Assembly: GCA_022571135.1 (NCBI GenBank) | Contig: JACZYK010000175.1 | Coordinates: forward strand, 1 to 6,054 | Source: Bacteroidota bacterium | Lineage (GTDB): Bacteria; Bacteroidota; Rhodothermia; Rhodothermales; UBA10348 | Direction: 5' to 3' | Length of the DNA stretch: 6,054 nt | Shown: in pieces, positions 1-6,054 of the stretch | How the letters are laid out: the number at the start of each line of letters is the position of its first letter | How positions within the stretch are numbered: position 1 is the stretch's first letter | The notes under the pieces: model-generated | Told to the model about the DNA's origin: nothing | Seen by the model: only the letters and a program-made list of their open reading frames with translations | Database searches by the model: none | Position numbers and translations under genes: made by a program

Positions 1-1506
1 CGAGGTGGCCGTCGCGCTTACAACCGACGGCAGCGCCATTACGCGATTGCGAAGCGTTTCGTATTCGTTTCTGATCTGTGGATCTGTCATCTGTACGACC
101 ACGACGTTCTCTTTGTCGAATCCAAGATGCATGGTCCGGACGAACTGCAGTTGCTGATAGACTACCACAGTTGCCGCAATGAGGATTATGGAGATCGCAA
201 ACTGGAATACGACGAGTACCTTGCGGACGAGACTGGAACCCGTTGCCCGGCTTGAAGAACCTGTCAGCACGGCTACAGGCTTGAAACCGGAGAGGAAAAG
301 GGCCGGATAACTTCCTGACACGACTCCGCAGATCAACACGATCACTACGAATACGAGAACAGACGGAACGAATCCCGCCGAAAGAACGGATAGGGTCTTA
401 CCAGTCAGGGTGTTGAATGCCGGAAGCGACAAGTACAGAATCAGTACCGACAGCAGCACGGAGAAACCGGAGAGAACCAGTGATTCGCCGAGAAACTGAC
501 GAACAAGTTGGCCGCGTTCTGCGCCGAGGACCTTCCGCATGCCTACCTCTCGAGCGCGTCCGGAGGACCGCGCCGTAGCCAGGTTCATGTAGTTGATACA
601 TGCGATGGCCAAGATGAACAGGGCGATTGCCGACAGAGTCCAGATGATCGAAATACTGCTGTTCGCTTCTATTTCCTGATCGAGGTTCGAGTTCAGGTGA
701 ATCGAGGTCAGCGGCTGAACGAGTGGATCAACCGTGACGCCGACCGTAGCCAGCACTTGGCCGTTTGTACGCTCTATGTACTCATCGATCTTGGTCGCGA
801 CCACGTCCGGATCTGCTCCGGTCGTGAGCAGCATGTAGGTATAGATCTGAACATTGAGTGGTGTCTCGAGGAAGTTATTTCCATAAATCGGCGTTCGCAG
901 CGTAGAGAGAGAAGCCAGAAAATCGGCCTGAAAATGGGACTGCTCGGGAAAACCGCGCATCACACCCGTCACGGTGAACTCGTACTGTGCGTCGAGCAAT
1001 AGGATTTTTCCTATCGGATCTTCATCTGCGAAGTATTTCTCCGCCATGCGCTCGGTAAGCACAACCGAGAACGGGGCCGCCAGGATGTCGTCGGGAGATC
1101 CCCGAAGCAGTCCGAAGTCGAAGACGTCGAAAACCGTCGAATCGGCAAAAATGAATCCCCGTTCGAAAAATTTCCGGCTTTCCTGGGCGACCAGCCACAT
1201 CTGGTTAGGGGGTTTGATCCGGACGGCGCGCTCGATCTCAGGAATTTCCGCCTCCAGTGCCGGCGCCCAGTTGGTCGCCGACATGGCCGTGTTCAGCGGA
1301 CCATTTGCCGCCGTTCCGACGAGTGCGAGGCGATAGATTCGGTCCGAACGCCCATGGAATTCGTCGTAAGCCAGTTCGTCCTGTATGAACAGCGAGATGA
1401 CGAAAAAGGACGCCATCCCTACAGAGAGACCAAAAATGTTGATAAATGCGTAACCCGGGCGGTTTCGGAGATTCCTGAGAGCAACCGCCAGATAATTCCT
1501 AAACAT
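1..1506 (-). CDS. FtsX/MacB-like ABC transporter permease, C-terminus cut by window edge
   Basis: The minus-strand reading frame is open from ATG at 1506 to base 1, giving 502 residues with no stop. It reads as an inner-membrane permease of the MacB_PCD/FtsX type. It starts MFRNYLAVALRNL, followed by a first membrane segment (about residues 20-41) and IQDELAYDEFH. A periplasmic MacB_PCD-like domain spans about 45-280. A second membrane segment (286-308) leads into the FtsX signature region around 302-342 (INYMNLATARS, then REVGMRKVLGA). Further membrane segments lie at about 344-364, 377-400 and 430-450, with SGSYPALFLSGFKP near 397-409. The second periplasmic domain has begun when the window ends. 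Full-length relatives are about 800 residues, so roughly 300 are missing. The start is chosen because the family typically opens this way. An AGGA lies about 13 bases upstream, which is a long spacing. No ATPase gene is visible, so substrate and partner are unknown. Family assignment is firm; specific function is not. Confidence 0.93.
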   Translation of the reverse strand, partial: MFRNYLAVALRNLRNRPGYAFINIFGLSVGMASFFVISLFIQDELAYDEFHGRSDRIYRLALVGTAANGPLNTAMSATNWAPALEAEIPEIERAVRIKPPNQMWLVAQESRKFFERGFIFADSTVFDVFDFGLLRGSPDDILAAPFSVVLTERMAEKYFADEDPIGKILLLDAQYEFTVTGVMRGFPEQSHFQADFLASLSTLRTPIYGNNFLETPLNVQIYTYMLLTTGADPDVVATKIDEYIERTNGQVLATVGVTVDPLVQPLTSIHLNSNLDQEIEANSSISIIWTLSAIALFILAIACINYMNLATARSSGRAREVGMRKVLGAERGQLVRQFLGESLVLSGFSVLLSVLILYLSLPAFNTLTGKTLSVLSAGFVPSVLVFVVIVLICGVVSGSYPALFLSGFKPVAVLTGSSSRATGSSLVRKVLVVFQFAISIILIAATVVVYQQLQFVRTMHLGFDKENVVVVQMTDPQIRNEYETLRNRVMALPSVVSATATS

Positions 1507-1682
1507 GCTGTTTCCGCCGTCCTTTTGCAGATCCGTAGGGATTGAACGGGAACCATGAGGGATGGTTACACTCGTAATAAATCGAGCTTACGAAACAAAA
1601 GGTTGAATCCGGCCTTCATGCGACTTCACCCGATATTTCGGGACAAGCGTGCCTTCGCTCCTCCATCCTAAACTTCGTCCAG
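1507..1682. promoter_or_regulatory. Divergent intergenic control region between permease and lipoprotein genes
   Basis: This gap separates two divergently transcribed genes, so it should hold promoters for both. I see no convincing pair of sigma-70 boxes on either strand. It contains several short inverted repeats: 1551-1567, a weak CTCG/CGAG pair (1571-1574 and 1583-1586), and CCCGA/TCGGG around a 4-base loop (1629-1642). The stretch 1575-1600 is AT-rich compared with its surroundings and is the likeliest place for promoter melting. The role is inferred from gene orientation. Confidence 0.45.
1551..1567. repeat. Perfect inverted repeat AACCAT-N5-ATGGTT
   Basis: Two 6-base arms (1551-1556 and 1562-1567) flank the 5-base spacer GAGGG. 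It lies 45 bases upstream of the permease start codon. It could be a dimeric regulator's operator or a small hairpin in the permease leader transcript. The symmetry is seen directly; the function is a guess, and a 6-base arm can occur by chance. Confidence 0.35.
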
Positions 1683-2891
1683 ATGTTTCTGTCTCCTCTT
1701 CGAATGAGCCGCGCGCTCGAGATGTGCGTGGCGGCATGGCTATTGATTGCACTTTCCGGCTGCGGCAGTTCGGCTCCGGTAACCGGTCCGCTCGAGGGGG
1801 CGGCGCCCGGTGTCACTTCTGCGATGGATATCATATCGACCGAAGGAGGCTCTCTGACCATGACGGTCGGGGGCACCAAGGTTATCGAGGCAGGGCCGGG
1901 CGGGCGGCGCTCGTTCGTATCGGTCTCGCCGGATGGTCGCTATGCGGTCATTGCCGTGACCGCCGCGGACGCCTCCAGGCTGTATGCTTTCGATCGCGAT
2001 TCGGATCGTGCGATGCTGCTGCATTCCGGGAGTCCGGATCTCGTCTACTCCGGTGACTGGGCGGAAAAGACGGGGAATTTCGCCTTCGGGTATTATGTAC
2101 CGGAAGGGAAACGCATGGGTTCAGGAGATATCCGGTTGTTTGCTGCAGGTGCAACCGAGGTCACGCGCGCCGGCTGTTCGACGTCCCGCGCCGTAGCGTC
2201 CTGGCTTCCGGACGGCAATCTAATGGTACGCGACAGTGACAATCTTTACATCGTCGAACCGTCGGGTTGCGGTACGCTTAGGACCATCGACGCCCGAAAG
2301 ATGCATCATCTGGTTGTTTCTCCGAGCGGGAAGACCATGGCGTATATCGTGCGCGAGCTCGTATACAACCGTGATACTCGCACGTACGAGGCAGATTCGA
2401 CTCTCTACGTTTCAGAGACGACAGGTGGAGACGCCGTCAAGGTGCTCGGAGACAAGTACAAACCGCGCAACTTCGCGTGGTCCCCGGATGGCTCGGAGCT
2501 GGCTTTCGACGCCGAGTTGCAGGACGGGTCCGGTAGGCGCGCCATATCGATCTTTTCGCTCAATACGCGACAGTCTTCCTATCTCGTACCGCCGTCGCCG
2601 GAATCACCTTCACAGGAAAAGCCCTCCTGGTCTCCGGCAGGAAACCACATCCTTTTTCGATCGACGGGTCAGAAGGGTGACACGAATTTTATGTATCGGA
2701 CGTCCGGAGAACCGTTCTCTCGAGCCATCCCGTGGGCGGACAAGGACGGAATCCCCGTTTACGCTCTATGGGTTGATGAGAACATGCTTCTTGTAGCCGC
2801 ATCCGACGGGACGAGCGCCCTCATTGAAATGGCACAGGGAGCCGAAATTTATCGCGCCACCGGCCTGTTGCATGCTCTTCCTCCGCGATAA
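1683..2891 (+). CDS. Predicted lipoprotein with TolB-like PD40 beta-propeller repeats
   Basis: The protein is 402 residues from ATG 1683, or 395 from ATG 1704. The second start gives a more compact signal peptide (MSRALEM, then a hydrophobic core). Neither start has a clear Shine-Dalgarno sequence. A lipobox LSGC ends at Cys27 (numbered from 1683) and is followed by Gly-Ser-Ser, so export and lipid attachment are likely. The rest is beta-rich with repeated PD40/WD40-like motifs: VSPDGRYAVI (about 81-90), WLPDGNLMV (174-182), VSPSGKTMAYI (212-222), WSPDGSELAF (266-275) and WSPAGNHILF (316-325). These are the blade motifs of TolB-type propellers. They support a protein-binding or scaffolding role in the envelope, not a defined enzyme. 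No catalytic domain is appended, unlike in S9 peptidases. It is divergent from the permease and convergent with the synthetase gene. The exact function is unknown. Confidence 0.85.
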   Translation: MFLSPLRMSRALEMCVAAWLLIALSGCGSSAPVTGPLEGAAPGVTSAMDIISTEGGSLTMTVGGTKVIEAGPGGRRSFVSVSPDGRYAVIAVTAADASRLYAFDRDSDRAMLLHSGSPDLVYSGDWAEKTGNFAFGYYVPEGKRMGSGDIRLFAAGATEVTRAGCSTSRAVASWLPDGNLMVRDSDNLYIVEPSGCGTLRTIDARKMHHLVVSPSGKTMAYIVRELVYNRDTRTYEADSTLYVSETTGGDAVKVLGDKYKPRNFAWSPDGSELAFDAELQDGSGRRAISIFSLNTRQSSYLVPPSPESPSQEKPSWSPAGNHILFRSTGQKGDTNFMYRTSGEPFSRAIPWADKDGIPVYALWVDENMLLVAASDGTSALIEMAQGAEIYRATGLLHALPPR

Positions 2892-2960
2892 GGTTTTCGA
2901 CGACCCGAAAGGCAGAGGCGCTCGAATGTTAGCGGATCAGGGCCTGATTCGAGAAAGCGC
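2892..2960. terminator. Hairpin-rich gap between convergent genes, possible bidirectional terminator
   Basis: The gap between the lipoprotein stop and the synthetase stop contains nested inverted repeats. TTTCG/CGAAA lies at 2895-2899 and 2906-2910. CTCGAAT/ATTCGAG lies at 2921-2927 and 2947-2953, with a possible outer GCG/CGC extension at 2918-2920 and 2958-2960. An alternative ATCAGG/CCTGAT lies at 2936-2941 and 2943-2948. Convergent genes often share such a structure. No T-tract follows on either strand, so it is not a canonical intrinsic terminator. Confidence 0.3.
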
Positions 2961-5269
2961 TAAGAGAGTTTATCGCTCAGGACTTGCTTCACCAGCGCGG
3001 GATTGGCCCTGCCGTCCGAGCGTCTCATCACCTGCCCGACGAAAAATCTTATCAGTCCTGTCTTCCCGCCTCGGTACGCCGTGACCCGGTCCGGAAACTC
3101 TTCGATCACCGCGTCCACCAGCCGGCTGATCGCATCGGAATCGGATATCTGTCGCAGCCCCTTTTCATCCACGATCGCTTCCGGCTCCCTGCCGCCTGTC
3201 AGCATCTCGACGAAAACCTCTTTCGCGATTCGGCCCGATATCGAATCATCGGATATCAGGCGGACGAGGCGCCCGATCTGTTCGGGAGCAACGCGCGAGT
3301 CTGCAGGCGAATTGCTCTTCAATGCCGGACGCATTTCGTGTATGATCCAGTTCGCAATGGCGACTGAATCCCCGTCCGACGTGGCCGACTCGAAGTAACG
3401 GCACCAGTCTTCATCTGCAGCCAGTATGGCGGCATCTGTCATCGGTAGTCTGTATTCGTCCGCGAGCCTCAAAGCGCGCGCTCTCGCTGTATGGTCAAGT
3501 CCGGCCAGAGGATCGCGCGGGGCCGGTGGATCGCTGTGGACCGTTGGATCGCGCGGGGCCGGATCCACGGGGTGTGTGTCCGGCTTCGATTTTATCTGAA
3601 CACCCGGAGCCTCAGGACTCGAGCTGCCACCGCTTGAAATTTTCGCCCAGGAGTCACGAAGCGTGACGATCCGATTAAATACCGTGTTGCCCCCTTCCAC
3701 CTCCTCCGGGTCGAGATAGAAGTATCCCTGTCTTTCGAACTGGAATCTGTCTCCAGGTTCGGCATCGGCGATGCTGGGTTCTATGACGGCACCGGTCAGG
3801 ATTCTGAGCGAGTCCGGATTCAGATAGTCCAAGAACGTTTTTCCCTCCTCAATGTCATCGGGATTCGGAACCCTGAAAAGCCTGTCGTACAGCCGAACTT
3901 CCGTGCGAAGGCCTTCTACTGCGGAAACCCAGTGGATCGTACCCTTTACTCGTCTCCTCGACGTACCGGTTCCGCTTCGCGTCTCCGCATCGTAAGAGCA
4001 ACGAAGCTCTACGATGCGGCCGCCCTCGTCCTTGACGATCTCGTCACAACGAATGATGTAACCGTATCGAAGGCGTACCTCGTTGCCGGGCGAGAGCCGG
4101 TGGAACTTCTTCGGAGGAACCTCCATGAAGTCCTCCCGCTCGATCAGGATATCCCTGGTGAAGGGTACCGGTCGCGTTCCCTCTTTCGCAATATCGCGCG
4201 GCCAGTACGGGGCCTCGGTCCACTCGACTTCGTCCTCCGGGAAATTCGTGATGACGACCTTGAGCGGATCCAGCACGCACATGATTCTCCGGGCGCGCGC
4301 ATTCAGATCGTCGCGGATCGCATACTCGAGCATCGAGAGTTCAACGCGATTATGGGCTTTGGCCACGCCGATCATTTCAGCAAAAGCGCGGATGGCCTCG
4401 GGTGTCACACCACGTTTGCGGAAACCTGCCAGCGTCGGCATACGCGGATCGTCCCATCCGCTTACGAATCCCTCGTCCACGAGCTGGAGCAGCTTGCGCT
4501 TGCTCATGATCGTGTAATCGAGATTGAACCGGGCAAACTCGTACTGGTGAGGACGTGGAGGGTCGAAGAGCGCGTCGACCAGCCAGTCGTACAGCGGGCG
4601 ATGCACTTCGAACTCGAGCGAGCAGAGGGAGTGGGTTATGTTCTCGATAGCATCCGAGAGAGGATGCGCGAAATCGTAAAGCGGATAGATTGGAAAATCA
4701 TCGCCCCGGCGATAATGACTGGCGTGCTTGATTCGATAAAGCACCGGATCCCGCATCAACATGTTCGCCGAGGTCATGTCGATTCTGGCGCGGAGGACGT
4801 GGCTTCCGTCCGGGCACTCGCCGCGCCTCATCTTTTGAAAGAGCTCCAGATTTTCATCGACCGATCGCGTTCGATGCGGGCTTTCTCTGCCCGGCGCTGT
4901 GACCGTTCCCCGGTACTCCCTGATTTCCTCCTCGGAGAGGCTGTCCACGTACGCTTTTCCGTCCTCGATCAATCTGATGGCAAGTGAATACAGCTGCTCG
5001 AAATAGTCGGATGCAAAGTAGCGGTGTTCCCCCCAGTCGAATCCGAGCCATCGCAGGTCGCGCTCGATCGCCCTGACGTATTCCATATCCTCCGTTTCCG
5101 GATTCGTATCGTCGTACCGAAGGTGGCACCGACCGCCGTACTCGGCCGCGATTCCGAAATTGATGCTGATAGCCTTCGCATGCCCGATATGCAGATATCC
5201 GTTCGGCTCGGGAGGGAACCGCGTAATGACTCTTCCGCCAGTGCGATCGTGCTTCAGATCATCATCCAC
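2960..5269 (-). CDS. glnS: Glutamine--tRNA ligase fused to GatB/YqeY-type C-terminal domain
   Basis: This cytoplasmic class I synthetase charges tRNA-Gln with glutamine. From GTG 5269 (769 residues) it shows PPEPNGYLHIGH at 19-30 (the HIGH motif), RYDDTNP at 51-57, MRDPVLYRIK near 172-181, YPLYDF near 195-200, and IMSKRKL at 254-260 (the KMSKS loop). These are GlnRS forms, not GluRS. Residues about 330-545 are the two-barrel anticodon-binding region, ending in FNRIVTLRDSWAK. A Pro/Asp-rich linker (about 546-590) leads to a tail (about 590-769) resembling the GatB helical plus YqeY domains: SGRIAKEVF near 678-686, YRGGKTG near 732-738, and ANPALV near 755-760. This fusion is known, for example in Deinococcus, where the tail aids tRNA-Gln binding. 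GTG 5269 has no Shine-Dalgarno sequence. The frame stays open upstream to a stop at 5363-5365 and encodes SRNFIQQIV, matching the conserved GlnRS N-terminus, so the real start is probably upstream. Identity is near certain; the start is not. Confidence 0.97.
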   Translation of the reverse strand: MDDDLKHDRTGGRVITRFPPEPNGYLHIGHAKAISINFGIAAEYGGRCHLRYDDTNPETEDMEYVRAIERDLRWLGFDWGEHRYFASDYFEQLYSLAIRLIEDGKAYVDSLSEEEIREYRGTVTAPGRESPHRTRSVDENLELFQKMRRGECPDGSHVLRARIDMTSANMLMRDPVLYRIKHASHYRRGDDFPIYPLYDFAHPLSDAIENITHSLCSLEFEVHRPLYDWLVDALFDPPRPHQYEFARFNLDYTIMSKRKLLQLVDEGFVSGWDDPRMPTLAGFRKRGVTPEAIRAFAEMIGVAKAHNRVELSMLEYAIRDDLNARARRIMCVLDPLKVVITNFPEDEVEWTEAPYWPRDIAKEGTRPVPFTRDILIEREDFMEVPPKKFHRLSPGNEVRLRYGYIIRCDEIVKDEGGRIVELRCSYDAETRSGTGTSRRRVKGTIHWVSAVEGLRTEVRLYDRLFRVPNPDDIEEGKTFLDYLNPDSLRILTGAVIEPSIADAEPGDRFQFERQGYFYLDPEEVEGGNTVFNRIVTLRDSWAKISSGGSSSPEAPGVQIKSKPDTHPVDPAPRDPTVHSDPPAPRDPLAGLDHTARARALRLADEYRLPMTDAAILAADEDWCRYFESATSDGDSVAIANWIIHEMRPALKSNSPADSRVAPEQIGRLVRLISDDSISGRIAKEVFVEMLTGGREPEAIVDEKGLRQISDSDAISRLVDAVIEEFPDRVTAYRGGKTGLIRFFVGQVMRRSDGRANPALVKQVLSDKLS
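3510..3563 (-). repeat. Three tandem 18-bp units in the GlnRS linker
   Basis: Three consecutive 18-base units each begin GGATCGC on the plus strand, at 3510-3527, 3528-3545 and 3546-3563. The first and third share their first 17 bases exactly; the middle one has diverged. In the synthetase frame they encode the hexapeptides PAPRDP, TVHSDP, PAPRDP (residues 570-587). They lie between the anticodon-binding region and the GatB-like tail, so they look like a flexible linker extended by in-frame duplication. Confidence 0.8.
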
Positions 5270-5356
5270 GATCTGCTGAATGAAGTTTCGGCTGCCGGTG
5301 GCCTCTTCGGGGTCCGTTCGATATTCAGGTGTGGATTCCAGCGGATCCGTGGCGAT
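5270..5356 (-). other. glnS: Probable missed N-terminal coding extension of the GlnRS
   Basis: The synthetase frame is open from 5362 down to GTG 5269 with no ATG, GTG or TTG. Its last residues before the GTG, NFIQQIV followed by DDDLK, align with the conserved GlnRS opening helix (NFIRQIIDEDL in E. coli). Candidate rare starts are ATC at 5356-5354, which would give MATDPLESTPEYRTD and an extension of 29 residues, and CTG at 5341-5339. A sequence error that removed a normal start is an alternative. Coding potential is well supported by the homology; the exact start is unresolved. Confidence 0.65.
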
Positions 5357-5362
5357 ATTTAA

Positions 5363-5491
5363 TTAATGGCGTCGGTGAACGCTCCCGAGACCAAAAAAAT
5401 CCCCCGGGGCGTATCTTTGATCTGACGGAATTGATGGCATAAGTCCGCATCGTCCGAAGGCACGACTTCTCCTTAATATCGGGTTGAGATC
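5363..5491. promoter_or_regulatory. Divergent intergenic region between glnS and the S46 peptidase
   Basis: This region should drive glnS on the minus strand and the peptidase on the plus strand. On the plus strand, TATCTTTG at 5412-5419 matches the Bacteroidota -7 pattern TAnnTTTG, but I see no TTTG at the expected upstream spacing. A weak sigma-70-like alternative is TTGATC (5417-5422) with CATAAG (5438-5443), spaced 15 bases. The stretch next to the glnS open frame (5357-5365) is AT-rich, with an A7 run at 5393-5399. The peptidase start has only a poor ribosome site (TTGAGATC just before ATG 5492). Promoter calls are tentative. Confidence 0.3.
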
Positions 5492-5983
5492 ATGACCGCA
5501 CAACCGCACAGATCTACGCGCAGGGGCACCATAACGGCTCTCTTGGCATTTGCTTTCGTCTTCCAGACCTTCGCGCAGGAAAGGGAGATCGGTGAGATCA
5601 AGGCTGGTCGTTATGACAATGGCAAGATGTGGACATTCGAATACCCCCCTCTCGAGTACCTCGCCAACACCTATGACTTCCGACCGGACGAAGCGTGGTT
5701 TGAACGGGCACGACTGAGCGTCCTTCGGATACCCGGGTGCTCGGCTTCGAGGTGGTGCGGTTCGGCGACGGGCGCACGGCGCTGGCCTTCGGCAGCCAGA
5801 AGTTCAACCTGCATGAGAAGGGCAGGGAGTTCGTCCCCAGGGCCGCGGCCGCGGTGCCGGGCTCGGCCGATTTCTGCCTCATTACCACGACCCCGATCGA
5901 GGACGTGGTCGGGCATCTCGAAGCCTCGGGGGTCGAAATCGAGGCCGGCCCGGTGCCGAAGACCGGCGCCACCGGCGCGCTGA
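5492..5983 (+). pseudogene. S46-family peptidase N-terminal fragment, truncated at a chimeric junction
   Basis: The start at ATG 5492 gives a basic n-region (RSTRRG), a hydrophobic core (about 13-25) and a likely signal-peptidase site after TFA28, so the product is exported. Residues 39-86 carry the conserved opening of S46 dipeptidyl peptidases (DPP7/DPP11-like): GRYDNGKMWTFEYPPLEY, then W69FERARLSVLRIPGCSAS to residue 86. In this family that block is followed by a segment with the catalytic His (FVSP...TNHHC). Here it is replaced after residue 86 (base 5749) by an Arg/Ser/Pro-rich tail. That tail is simply an out-of-frame reading of the VOC gene and ends at a stop at 5981-5983. Family members are about 700 residues, so nearly all of the enzyme, including the His-Asp-Ser triad, is absent. 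As written the product cannot be an active peptidase. The family call rests on the N-terminal block only. Confidence 0.75.
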
Positions 5984-6045
5984 TCTCGGTCTATTTCCGC
6001 GACCCCGACGGCAATCTGGTCGAGGTGTCGAACTATACGGTGTGA
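5731..6045 (+). pseudogene. VOC family (glyoxalase/bleomycin-resistance fold) protein, 5'-truncated
   Basis: The frame from about 5731 reads TRVLGFEVVRFGDGRTALAF, then QKFNLHEKG, TPIEDVVGHLEASGVEIEAGP, and finally YFRDPDGNLVEVSNYTV before TGA 6043-6045. This matches small VOC metalloproteins of about 125-130 residues. GTG 5737 is an internal codon, not a natural start. The family's opening strand (LDHLVLTV type, with the first metal-binding His) and the following helix are missing, because the frame hits a stop at 5701-5703 and S46 sequence precedes it. The later candidate metal ligands, His in FNLHE and Glu in NLVEV, are present. I count 67% GC over 5761-6054 against 54% over 5521-5700, so it looks foreign to the rest of the window and Proteobacteria-like. 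A substrate cannot be assigned. Confidence 0.8.
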
Positions 6046-6054
6046 GAGGCGGTT

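Noticed and set aside
508..1336. Plus-strand open frames opposite the permease
   Set aside because: They lie antisense to a clearly conserved minus-strand protein and their translations show no family motif or domain pattern.
1649..2796. Alternative plus-strand frames over the lipoprotein gene
   Set aside because: They are Arg/Ser/Pro-rich off-frame readings without a signal peptide or repeat pattern, while the 1683 frame has a lipobox and PD40 motifs.
3932..4987. 351-codon plus-strand open frame inside the synthetase region
   Set aside because: It is the antisense shadow of the GlnRS catalytic and anticodon-binding regions; the minus-strand reading is unmistakably GlnRS.
5391..5410. GC-rich block next to an A7/T7 run, resembling an intrinsic terminator on the minus strand
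   Set aside because: The CCCCGGGG core is self-complementary but leaves no loop for a stable stem, and it lies upstream of glnS where a terminator has no obvious role apart from attenuation, for which no leader structure is visible.
5327..5452. Small minus-strand open frame starting MRTYAIN at 5452, upstream of glnS
   Set aside because: It is in a different frame from GlnRS, resembles no GlnRS N-terminus, has no visible ribosome site, and a frameshift joining it to GlnRS would have to occur in a stretch with no slippery run.
5598..5972. Minus-strand open frames across the right end
   Set aside because: They cross the S46/VOC junction and are antisense to two recognisable proteins, so they are products of high GC and few stops.

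Overview
The window holds parts or all of five protein genes and no recognisable RNA gene, insertion sequence, CRISPR array or phage module. The gene types are an FtsX/MacB-like duplicated permease opening on the 'NYL..ALRNL' pattern, a glutaminyl-tRNA synthetase with a GatB-type tail, and the start of a secreted S46 dipeptidyl peptidase. Together they point to a bacterium of the FCB superphylum or a similar lineage (for example Rhodothermota, Balneolota or Gemmatimonadota) with roughly mid-50s % GC. This is an inference from gene families, not a phylogenetic result.

Layout: (i) 1-1506, minus strand: the first 502 codons of an FtsX-like permease whose C-terminus lies beyond the left edge. (ii) 1507-1682: a divergent intergenic region with a 6-bp-arm inverted repeat. 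(iii) 1683-2891, plus strand: a predicted lipoprotein with TolB-like PD40 beta-propeller repeats. (iv) 2892-2959: a short convergent gap rich in small inverted repeats. (v) 2960-5269, minus strand: glutamine--tRNA ligase fused to a GatB/YqeY tail. Conserved N-terminal sequence continues in frame upstream of its first standard start codon. (vi) 5363-5491: a second divergent intergenic region. (vii) 5492 to about 5749, plus strand: the signal peptide and first conserved block of an S46 peptidase. (viii) about 5731-6045, plus strand: the C-terminal two thirds of a VOC (glyoxalase/bleomycin-resistance fold) protein, in a different frame and at much higher GC.

The genes do not form an obvious pathway. 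The permease and the propeller lipoprotein are both envelope proteins and may share a divergent control region. The synthetase is housekeeping. The most striking observation is the junction near 5731-5749. There, a 19-base stretch reads as conserved S46 sequence in one frame and as conserved VOC sequence in another, and GC jumps from about 54% to about 67%. The simplest explanation is a chimeric join, most likely an assembly artefact near a contig end, and less likely real illegitimate recombination. I do not see convincing evidence of a new biological system. The features most worth a second look are this join, the missing normal start codon of the synthetase, and the hexapeptide-repeat linker in its fusion.
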